Assembly: GCA_037367405.1 (NCBI GenBank) | Contig: JAZKJV010000152.1 | Span: 248,001-312,000, forward strand | DNA length: 64,000 nucleotides | DNA from: Ottelia alismoides | Taxonomy: Eukaryota > Streptophyta > Magnoliopsida > Alismatales > Hydrocharitaceae | Direction of reading: 5' to 3' | Shown here: one piece after another, positions 23,001 through 32,308 of the stretch | Layout: every line of letters begins with the position of its first letter | How positions within the stretch are numbered: position 1 is the first letter of the stretch | Notes under the pieces: generated by a model | What the model was told of the DNA's origin: nothing | Seen by the model: the letters and a program-made list of their open reading frames with translations, nothing else | The model's database searches: none | Position numbers and translations under genes: made by a program

Positions 23001-23520
23001 TGTATCTTGTTTTATGAATGGAGGGGTGGTGGCACAAGATGAGTTGGGGTGGACACGGGTATGATTGGAGGAGTAGAGTGCCGAACCACATAAAGGTTTT
23101 CATGTGGCTGTTCCGGTTGGGGAAGGTGCTTACGAAGGCTTGCCGAGGTTATCTGCTAGGAGCGGGGGATGTTGGGTGCGACAGATGCGGTGCGGTTGAA
23201 GATGACGCAGATCACATGTTCTTTTCTTGTCCGCTATTAGCGGAGGCTTGGGCAAGGGCCAGCATTCCGTGGATGGCATGTCAGAATGGAGCTACGCTTT
23301 GGAGGGATATTAGATTGGTTTGTGGCACGGAACATGAGGACAACTCCCTTCCTTTTGAGGTGGTGTGATCTATATGGTGTGCCAGGAATGACGTTATTTT
23401 TAAGAGGCAGTGAGTTTATGCTGAAAACGTGGTTGAATATTTTTGGGTTTTGCGTAATGTAATGTGTTGTGGTCTAATTTTGGTGGTCTTGTAACCTCTT
23501 ATTTTATATATTATAAGTAA
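20012..23520 (+). mobile_element. L1-type LINE 'D', split by H5
   Basis: A 5'-truncated L1-type LINE on plus. It begins in the endonuclease-RT linker (RQRWIREGDANGKFFHAVAS, about 20080-20135). RT parts: FYREFWETVKKDVLEVL, NKVLIFLLPKKDTPTRVEDY, PEQSAFVPGRAMADGLVIASEIV, WKTDFLKAYDCVDWRFVW (20410-20840), then LLFVLVADALAMM interrupted by H5. After it, MRLAIDGEWCSCYTKEEIS and LLQYADDTMLF (YADD intact, 21955-22060), LVDWHKVTLSKRKGG and MNKAFIAKWVVRIWGG (22465-22580). The zf-RVT domain VPNHIKVFMWLFRLGKVLTK with CDRCGAVEDDADHMFFSC lies at 23075-23235. It is less decayed than LINE A but still frameshifted. No clear poly(A) is seen. Confidence 0.9.
21018..21953. mobile_element. hAT-like element H5, second copy of the GCCTCGAGGC type
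   Basis: About 936 bp, inserted in the RT domain of LINE D between ALAMM and MRLAI, with imperfect 8-bp duplications ATGATGAG (21010-21017) / GTGATGAG (21954-21961). The inward ends are CAAGGGTTGAAAAAATG and GGTATGAAAAAATG. Most of its length matches the reverse complement of H1, including the AT-rich middle. Its GCCTCGAGGC words are more decayed, with CpG to TpG/CpA-type changes. Confidence 0.78.
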
Positions 23521-25270
23521 TCCTTGTGGTGGGTCCCGACTTGGGAAACCACCCGTATTCTTCCTCTAAATAAATATTTGTTCAGGTTTCATTTTGCCAA
23601 TTTGTTAGAAAGAGAAGTTAGTTTGATATATTGCCGAATAATATCATGGAATTGGCAAAAAAAGCATTTTTTTCAGCTCTGCATAGTCTTTATGTATATA
23701 AATATGGTAGAGATTAACACTTTTCGCTTATAAAATTGTTTATTTAGGAGGTCTGACTTGTATAACCTTGTACTCTGCATGTCGAAACACTGATATTTCT
23801 AAGTAGTTTTTTTTATAAAAAGAGCATTGACATGTTTTAACAAGTAAACTATACAAGTAAGAACAAAATTATGAAGCATAACAAGTTTTATGATAGATCA
23901 TCCGTAAACACATAAAACTAAAACCTAAATATTAAATACTCGATCTATTATCCATATGAACTAGGAGTTCTTTGGTGGATCCATGCATTCTCTAAATGTT
24001 TTATAGGTCTTTACTTACAGGGTTCGTATGTTTACAATATCTCATGTCTATATTTTTCTAATCCATTACTTACTATCTATATTTATCATCTGTTGTATAT
24101 GTAAGAGTGGATGTGAGTACAAGTAGATGCATTTCTGGAATTGTGATTGCTGAGATGTCTAGAATCCTATTCCGCCTGTTAACCCAATACCATGCTCTGG
24201 GCTTACGTCGTATTTGATACAGTCATCCTTTCAAAAAAAGTGATACATGGCATATTATCTAATTTTATTTTGTGTTTTCTACCATTTTTATTTCCTTGTA
24301 ATCAATTATTACAAAATCTTTTGGCTAAATGGCAGCTTCTTTTAATGGATTATTTCCCCATGTAAAGAAATCTCTACATAATGTTCCATGAATTATGAAT
24401 ATAGTGGGAGAAGGCTTCGCTATTTTTTCTCTCTCCTTAAACCCTCCAATCCGGTCCTCCTTTTTTTTCTCCCCCCCCCATTTAGCTTGACGTGTTCCTT
24501 GTCATCTCCTCACCCTAAGTTCCTCTTTTATCACCTCTTAAAATCTCTTCCCTAAAATTCAAACTACGCCGATATTGAGATGCGTTTGTACTATATAAGC
24601 TTAGGGTTTATCGCAAATAATCATGTGTGATTTTGAAATATTCCATATCTATTGAGATGATCTTGCAATAGAGGAAGAAACCCAACATAAGCATCAGGTA
24701 GAGGAGGCAAGCAATAAATAGGAGAAGTTCATCCATATTGGGCGAAATATGGGATCTTTCGATCGCGAACATTCAAATCACTCCATACCGCTGATACATT
24801 TCTGGTATCTCTTAAATTGATAATTGGATGATATCCTGGAAGACAATTGTTCTAATATATGGCGATAAGATATATATCTGGCGATCTTTCACGATAATTG
24901 AGACGATGGCTGGATGCACTGGAGTATCTTTTTCACATTTCTTTTATGTTTTTCTTTCTGCCTTTTGATAAGTTCCAAATTACTTCTTCAGATGCCCCTT
25001 TTCTCCCGATTTTCTAGCTGTGATTCGAATATAAAGTGTGTCGGTAGACTTGGGAGGGCTCCCCCTTTTTCTACTCGAAAAAAAAAAAAGTGCGCCGGTA
25101 GTGTGTTTCAGATTACAGTTTTACATGAAACATTCTGAAGCTTTCATTAATGGAACTGCTCCTCTTTGCAGGTAAATTGTGCGTATCTCCAACCTACGAC
25201 ATTTCAATGCTGGAGAAATTGATCCTAATGCTGTTATTGACAGTTTATTTACATTAAATACATGTCTTAG
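23521..25270. other. No complete gene; AT-rich DNA, probably intron or 5' flank of prefoldin exons
   Basis: AT-rich with short pyrimidine runs. 24730-24900 carries 'gcgatatatctggcgat'-like words resembling iteron-type repeats. No upstream prefoldin exon was recognised here. If the gene is complete, this lies within a large intron. Confidence 0.4.
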
Positions 25271-26193
25271 GTTTATGTTGGAGCCGAAGACAGTTTTGAT
25301 GACCGAGCAGGAGCAGAAACTCAAAGATAGTGATTCTGCTATAACTTCACTGCAGGTAGGCTTTCCATATGCCATTTATTTGTCCTTCCCACGGAGCACA
25401 CACACAAACCCGTTTTCTTTTTCTTAAGTAAGATAATTACGTGACTGAAAAGGGGAAGGTAAAACCCTCCCAGCTGTGTGAATACTAGTCTCTGCAAATT
25501 AACGATTTTGAACCCCGACAAACCTAAGTAGGTTACCAATGCGAATGCCAAATTATCTTCAGTCAAAGTTAGAACCCACAGTGTATTCAGCATTGTCTTC
25601 TCACCTAGGCCATGCTAGGATTAATGTAAGGTAACAAAATTCCATGGTACCATTTTCCATGTAATTGAGTTTGTGTTTCGCTTGAATGCAATTCTCGATT
25701 TGATGTTATAATCTAGTAGCCTTTTGGTAGGTTGTTTTTTGAATTTGTTCGTCAGGTGAAGCTTGAATATCTCAGATCAAATTTTATGCAATAATAATCC
25801 CTGTGTTGCATTATCTGAAGTTTGCATTTTATTGCGATAAGATATGTTGTATTGTTGGACATTTGCATTTCGTTGCAACATGGAAAAGAATTCCATGGAA
25901 TTTGGTGTACATCATGGTAATCCACATTGCCGGGGATCTTAGCCATGACTTGTTGCGGCTATCAAAGGCACCGTACTAGTTACCTTTGCATCAGCACACT
26001 GTTAGTCAATGCAGATCTATCTGCTAGTTCTTTGCATTGTACTCCTCGATATTCATCACCCGTCTCTCGATTATTTTTGCAGACTTCGAAAGAATACCTG
26101 GAAAAACAATTGTTGGAAGCAGAGAACAACATTAGAGAACTGCTTCAACAGGATCCCGGACTAGCTCGCCAGATCATGTCGATGGCTGTTTAA
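25271..26193 (+). CDS. PFD1: Prefoldin subunit 1 homologue, last two exons only
   Basis: Two exons are visible: about 25271-25355, starting after the acceptor 'tcttag' and ending CTGCAG|GTAGGC, and 26083-26193, starting after 'ttttgcag' and ending with TAA. The splice is in phase 0 (LQ|TSKEYL). The peptide FMLEPKTVLMTEQEQKLKD, then SDSAITSLQ|TSKEYLEKQ, then IRELLQQDPGLARQIMSMAV closely matches the C-terminal half of plant prefoldin subunit 1 as I know it. Prefoldin 1 is a beta-type subunit of the hexameric cytosolic co-chaperone that delivers actin and tubulin to the CCT chaperonin; this region is the end of its second coiled coil. The N-terminal half (first coiled coil and hairpins) was not found in the 25 kb upstream, where only transposons are recognised. 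Either the first exons lie beyond the window across a giant intron, or this is a truncated copy. Confidence 0.82.
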
Positions 26194-26255
26194 CATTTTG
26201 GTTCCAGCAAGTTTTCAGCTGTAAGTTGAGATTTTCTATAATGTTTATCTGCATC

Positions 26256-26323
26256 ACTAACTATGCCAAAACTTGTTTTCAGTGAGAAAACTAACTATGC
26301 CAAAACTTGTTTTCAGTGAGAAA
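26256..26323. repeat. 34-bp tandem duplication
   Basis: Two near-perfect 34-bp copies (26256-26289, 26290-26323) beginning actaactatgcc, just downstream of the prefoldin stop codon, probably in the 3' UTR or flank. Confidence 0.85.
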
Positions 26324-26875
26324 TCTATTAGGAGTTTCCTGCATACCGTATGATTGCAAATTTCAGTTATACCCCTATGAATCACATTTTTTAGAAACAC
26401 AACATCTATCATGTTTTGCGATAGAGTATCAAGCATCTATTATACTGTCTGTTTCTATAATGGAAACCTGTTTGATTATCGGTACATCAGTTTACAAGTC
26501 TGCACACTTTTGTGAAATCAAACACATCTGCACATTATTGTGCGAGTTCTCCACGTGAAAAAGGAATACGAGTCGTGCAAGTCTCTCCCATTTCGTTGAA
26601 CATATCAGGGATGCTATTTAGAGAATTATACTGATCATTATGTGGGCGTCTAATCCGAAGTTTGACTCTAATCATTCCCCATGTGAAAATTTTAGTGCAA
26701 AATGGTACGGTTTCGTAGAACGTACGGATAGTACTACTTACAACCATCTGTTTGACTTTGCCCTATTGATACCGTTGTCTGATTTGACCTTATTAGGTTG
26801 GCAAATCTCATAAGCAACAACCAGTGAGATGAACCAAGAGGATCAGTACCGTACCACTTATCATTTGTTGGATAA

Positions 26876-27135
26876 ATTAGACAAAAGGTCCCCAGATTTT
26901 GGAGTCAATCAGAAAAGGTCCTAGGGTTACTTTGCACCATGGCCCCTAAAAAATCTTGTCCAGTTACGCCAATCCTTGTAATCTTTGCGTAGCGAACCGA
27001 ACCCTATAATCTTACTCTATTTAACACTTGTCCTGTCCAAGCATAGTGATGTAAGAGTTAGTAAGATTACATGGGTTGTGGTGTTATTTCCAATGGTCGT
27101 GGTGTAATTACAAAGATCAGGTCTTAATTTTTAGG
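26876..27135. repeat. Probable MITE-like repeat, poorly bounded
   Basis: The wording (cccctaaaaaatcttgtcc, ccttgtaatcttt, gtaattacaaagatcag) is related to the inverted-repeat element at 36481-36700. Ends and target duplication were not resolved. Confidence 0.4.
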
Positions 27136-28655
27136 TACTTGAAGTTTCAATAAATATTTTTTTATTAAATTGATAAAATTTACCTTTTGAATGTGGTCAA
27201 CTTAATCCTAGGTATCAATAAAGAGATACAGTGTGTGTATGTGTGTGTATATATAGTTGCTAATGTGGATAGAAACACGTTCCTACCATTGTCTCATCTC
27301 CTGCAAAAATTGTCGGAAGTCAGAGAAAAAATCCACTCAATCCTCTCCGGTTCCGGACGGAAATTGCTGCTATAAAATCCGCTAAAATTAACTAGCAGGT
27401 TCAAATCCCTGGTATAATTATACAGGAGGTTTAAACCAATGCTATAAATATATAGCATCTCTGATATAAACATATAACGCCAGGTCAACTACCTTTCTTT
27501 GTTATTATTATTCTTATTGTTACAGAAACGCAATACCTCCAAGAATCCGATGATAATGACTATCAAAAGCTTAGATCGTGTAAACTATATTTGTAGTGCT
27601 AATTTTATCATATTGTGAAATATACACCACCATTAACAAAGTAAAGTGGTTTCGCTTCAGAATGTCATTTTCTTATCATGATCTTTTTTTGAAATGTAGA
27701 TTTCTTTATTTATATCTCTGGGAAGATTCCCTACGACTTATCAGACTCAGGATCAGACGACGTCTCTACCTGACCTGTAGCTCTTGGATTTGTACGAATG
27801 TGTGTTTTCTGCATCAAACATCCTCCATATTATGTTCTCTTATCATTTTGATCCCTACCGTTCGGCCAGATGACAACAATTGTTAGGGGATTGGTGTCGT
27901 TGGTTGAGCTGTATCAAAGGAACCTACGCTTAAGTTCAGGAAGGTTTGAAGCTGTAGCTTGAACTCATTCTGTCAGATGTATGTTTGTTATTCCAGTTCA
28001 AGTTCGAACAGGAAGGTTTGAAGCTGTAGTCACACTTTTGATTTTTTATTTCCAGAATTAATTTATCTACAGAAAGAGTGTTGAATTGTGGATCATTTCT
28101 CCTCAAACTTTGGTCCGTTAAATTGCAGAAATCTGTGGGAATCATTATAATATTTTATTTGGACGTTTTTTAGAAAAGATGCCATACATTTTCAATGCAG
28201 TTTTGATTTTGGTTTTGAATATAGGAGTCTATTGGAACTTGAGTTTTTAGTATAAGTTTGATTCCGATGTCAATGAAATTTGAGTATATGTTAGAAGGCG
28301 GAGATTAATATTTGACAACTTGAGTTTTGATGCAATTCAAGTATGGATGCAAACGGTTGAATATAAAGATATGGGTGTTATTTTATCTTTATCCGTTTTA
28401 AAATGTGAATACAGATGCGAATGCAGATATTGAATGAAATGAAATTTGTGTTATCATATCTTATAAAAATAGTACATACATTAAAAAGATGAGAATTGGA
28501 TAGCAGTATATTAAATTATTTATTTTACATTTATTTTTCAAATGTGATCAAAGAATGCATAAAATTTTCTTGTATAAAGTTACAAATAACAAATAAATAA
28601 GGAATATAATTTACATATTAAAATTGGCATGTGATATTTGAGAACATCAAAATAA
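27136..28655. other. No gene recognised
   Basis: AT-rich sequence. A 20-bp direct repeat 'aggaaggtttgaagctgtag' occurs at about 27939 and 28010. 28330-28450 holds 'gatgcaaacgg...gaatacagatgcgaatgcagat' words similar to the iteron-like tail of the window (63344 onward). No coding. Confidence 0.5.
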
Positions 28656-28664
28656 TATCAAAAT

Positions 28665-29034
28665 GGGTTAAATGGGGCTGCCCCCTGGGGGAGCTGACTT
28701 GGCTCCCTCCGCCCTATTTTATCCGATTTTTTTTTTTGAAAATTTCTTCTGTGGAATTTCATCACTATATCCCTATATTATGTCAATAAAATTTCGTACG
28801 AAACAGAGACTCCTACGGCCTTCATCCAAACATTCATTTTTTTAACGGTAACATAATTGCTAAAAACGACCATGTCTGGATGGAGGTTGTGGGAGTCTCT
28901 GTTTCACGTGAAATTTTAATGGCATAATATAGGGATATATTGATGAAAATCCACGGAAATTTTAAAAAAAAATCGACGAAATGGCGCGGGGGGAGCCAAG
29001 TTAGCTCCCCCATGAGGGCAGCCCCATTTTACCC
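28665..29034. mobile_element. Mutator-like MITE, copy 1
   Basis: A 370-bp foldback element with long inverted repeats (each nearly half the element) beginning GGGTTAAATGGGGCTGCCC, and a perfect 9-bp target duplication TATCAAAAT (28656-28664 and 29035-29043). Long inverted repeats with 9-bp duplications are typical of Mutator-like elements. Two related copies are at 39169-39540 and about 53866-54216. Confidence 0.85.
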
Positions 29035-29119
29035 TATCAAAATACACACAGTTAAAGATATGCATGAAATGAATATGGTGACGAATTAAATGTAACAAAG
29101 GAAGCCCCAAATGTAAGAA

Positions 29120-29500
29120 CTTCGTATGGATTAGATATTGTTTGTTCAGATGGATTAATTACAATCGTAGACAGTATAAGTATGGTATTGTTTTTTTATG
29201 TTTTTCTCTGTTCGGATTATATATTCTTGTTAAAGAGTACTTAAAGGCTCCCTGCTCCTTAAGATCATGCCCAAACCTAGTTTCCTACCTAATCAGAGGT
29301 GTCTTTTTGGTCGGCTTCAGCTCGAGCTTGACATAGCTTTCGATTTTCAAGCTTGAAGTCGTTTGATCGGATGAATCGGCTTGAACTCGAGTCGGCTCGT
29401 GAGCTGGTTAATGAGCCCAATCTAATTTAACCCTCCTAATGTAACAAAAGTTCAAGTTATGCTAATGAGGCCATGTACTAAGATCATTTTTATGGTAGAA
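29120..29500. repeat. Inverted duplicate, copy 1 (partner 51640-52028)
   Basis: About 380 bp that reads as the reverse complement of 51640-52028 with high identity, 22 kb away. It includes the words 'gtagacagtataagtatgg', 'cctaatcagaggtgtc' and a zone of self-complementary 'agctcgagct', 'caagcttgaa' and 'gaactcgag' words. Presumably a dispersed repeat; the GAGCTC-type zone again resembles a hAT-like subterminal region. Confidence 0.75.
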
Positions 29501-29942
29501 TTCTCAACCATATAATAGTGAGCAATAGAAACATGTGGATATGGCTAGCTTAATTGTCCATAGGTCTTCTTTCCAAGCAAATAATGTATAGTAAATAATG
29601 GATAATTTAGTGTCAATTGAAAAAGATATCTTCATTGGAGAAGAAAAGGATATATGAAACACTACCTTGTTGCGATTATAGAACTCTCCCCCATAGAGTA
29701 TCAGCTCCGACTCCTTCAACAGAATTTATAGTCAACTGATATCACATGAAAAAAATAATGAGGTTGAGTACAAAGTAAATTATAAAACTCTCCCCCATGC
29801 CCCATGTATGGAACGAATACATATACGAGAAAAATTCGCCTTTCATGGTAGAATTCACAAGTTAATATTTGCAAGTAAAGAATAAATGGCAAAAATACAG
29901 AATATGTGATATTAAAAAATATCACCTCAACACAACGGATCT

Positions 29943-30235
29943 TTTTTTTGGAAGGTAAATATGATTATATTTGAATGGAAAAACAGGAAACTGTACAATA
30001 TAAGTACAATATAAGGGGCATGAAGCCATACAAAAAGAGGCTGCCATACAAAAAGTAACCCAAAAACATGTAATCAGACCATCTGGCTTCCAACGAAGCA
30101 AAATTCAACAAACTCTTGTGCGCACAATGAGGCACCAGTCACCCCAGCAGTATGCAGACTTCCCCAACAACAAGCGATGCAATCTGATCAGCCGAGAAGC
30201 TCACAGTATCACATTCTTCATCTATTGCGGGGGAG
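29943..30235 (-). mobile_element. 5'-truncated LINE tail, minus strand
   Basis: Begins (plus) with a T-run and 'ggaaggtaaatatgattata', i.e. on minus a LINE 3' UTR ending in poly(A). The text 'ccattcaaatataatcat' resembles the L1-type tails nearby, for example the one near 41880. It is degraded, with no domain recognisable. Confidence 0.5.
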
Positions 30236-30616
30236 GGGTGAGGGTCTAGTGGAGATGTGTCCAGACGGCGCCATAGTCGAGGGGTAACGGTGGCGTGGCA
30301 CGGCTGAAACCCTCATAGTCATGACAGATGAACTTTCACGAGGGGGTGCTGCAACTGAGCAGGGCATTGGACGGTGGACCGTGGAGCAGTGGAGGAGCTG
30401 CCTAGGGTTTCTATCGTACTATCGTATTATTTACTATATGCTTTGATGATCATGTTTCCAATAGCTCCAAGGATCCACAGTTTTATTGCAGAATCTGTAG
30501 TACTGCAAAGGATCCTCTCGTGAAGGGCGTCTAGGAATTGGAAAGTACCAAGGTTATTTTAGTCAATTTAGATAAATTCTGGACGCCACTTAATCAGTTT
30601 AACAGTGAGAAAGCGG

Positions 30617-30757
30617 CTTGGGACCACATTATTACGGAAAATAATGTTTCGGACCCAAATTGTTACTACCAAAAGTTTGGGGACCACATTGTTGCCGTAG
30701 AAAATATTTGAGACCCAAATTGTTACCATAAAAAGTTTCGGAGCCACATTGTTATCG
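30617..30757. repeat. Tandem repeat with 60-bp period, about 2.4 units
   Basis: Units start at 'ggaccacatt' at 30621, 30681 and 30741. Each consists of 'accacattgtta..', 'gacccaaattgttac' and 'aaaagttt' blocks with about 80-85% identity. The minus-strand open frame across it is a by-product of the 60-bp period. Confidence 0.75.
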
Positions 30758-30891
30758 GCTAACAAATTCGAGAACTTCCTTCTAAATTACTCAAAAATAA
30801 TTTTGGATCGAAATGCAATTGGTTCGACGCATATATATATGATATAAGTGTTACAATATCCTTATCTATGGATGAAAATATAAGGGATTTT

Positions 30892-31902
30892 TACACCCAT
30901 AACCCCGAATAATTACGCAATTACAATCATAACCCTGAATAATCCGTGAATTACATCCAGAACCCTCAATAGTCTTAACTCTTACAGTCATAACACTCGA
31001 GTTAACTTCCATCTAATATTCTGTTGTATCCGTCAAACAATTTACATTTTCTATCCTTTAAGTTGTGTTATTTACAAATTAGTACGCTCCCCATACCTCC
31101 TCCTCCACCCCCTCCTCGTCCTCCTCTTCGACAACCACCCCCTCCCCCTCTCCTCTTCCTCTCCATCGACCACCTCCTCCTCCCCGCTGACCCCCGTCCA
31201 GGACTCCTCCGCCCACTTCCTCCAACTCAGGCCGGACCTTACCCCATCGATCCCCCCCTCCACGTCGAAACCTCTCTCCCTTCGAGCCTGCGCCACCACC
31301 CTCCAGTCGAGCCCCTCCCCCGCTCCCCGCCCCCTCCCCCCCAGTTGAGCCCGCCTCTGCCTGCGACCTCAGCACCCCTCGCCAGCAGCGAAGCCTCCCC
31401 CCCCCCCCCACCCGGGGTCGAGCCTTCCCCCGTCAACGACCTCAGCTCCCCTCGCCAGCAGTGAAGCCCCCCCCCCCGCCAGCGACCTTCCCCCGACCCT
31501 CCAACCCACCGCCTCACGCAGAGCGCCCGACCCTCCAGCCCACCCCCACATGCCCCCCCGCCCCGAGTCTGCCTCCCCCCTCCTTTCGAGCCACGAGCCT
31601 GAAGCGCCCCTCCTCCATGCGGCCCACCACCCCCGCCTGCTTGAAAGCCCCTCCCACCCCGCAAACCCACCTCTCCCGCCTGCCTCCCCTACAGATGCGA
31701 CTATTTTTTTATTTTTCTAAAAGCAGTTGGAAGATCATGGGTTAAATTAACCCAATGATATGGTTGGGTTAATAGAAAAACTACCGAAGGGTTACGGGTG
31801 TGAGACAGAGTGATTATTGAGGATTTGCTGCGTAATTCACGATTATACATGGTTATGATTGTAATTGCAGAATTATTCAAGATTATGGATGTAAAAATCC
31901 CA
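30892..31902. mobile_element. Long-TIR element with C-rich core, number 1
   Basis: Both ends read inward GGGATTTTTACAYCCATAA and continue matching for about 110 bp (left 30892-31005, right about 31795-31902). Between them is a roughly 600-bp core (31085-31700) with the plus strand almost entirely C/T. No transposase is present. The proline-rich frame on plus and glycine-rich frames on minus follow from the base skew and are not claimed as genes. Target duplication not resolved. Confidence 0.68.
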
Positions 31903-32308
31903 AAATATAAATACGAATGTTGATCGATACGAACGCTGTGTTGGCATTATAATAAAAGTGGATACAAATAGAAAACGAACACGGCTGATCATGTACAGAT
32001 AGTTATAAAAATACTTTATAGATTACCTTATATACATGTACCGAATACCGTAGAAATGTATATATGTTAACACGTAGAAAATCAATATTATACAACAATT
32101 GCTTACCGAATCGATCCTCTACGGTTGAGGTATCGTACGACTTACCACGTGTTAGGGTTAGCCGTATGGCACCTATCGAGGGATCCGACCTACGTATAGA
32201 AGTAGCATACGACGTATACGTATATGTATATATCTGACCAGTCAAGGATGCGCTCTTTTCTATACATTCGTATCTGACTAGTCAATGGAGACGGTTATAA
32301 CCGTGACC

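Noticed and set aside
31024..31745. Proline-rich open frames (146 and 94 residues) and glycine-rich minus frames
   Set aside because: They exist only because one strand is nearly all C and T; no start context, domain or splice structure supports a gene, and both strands are open at once.
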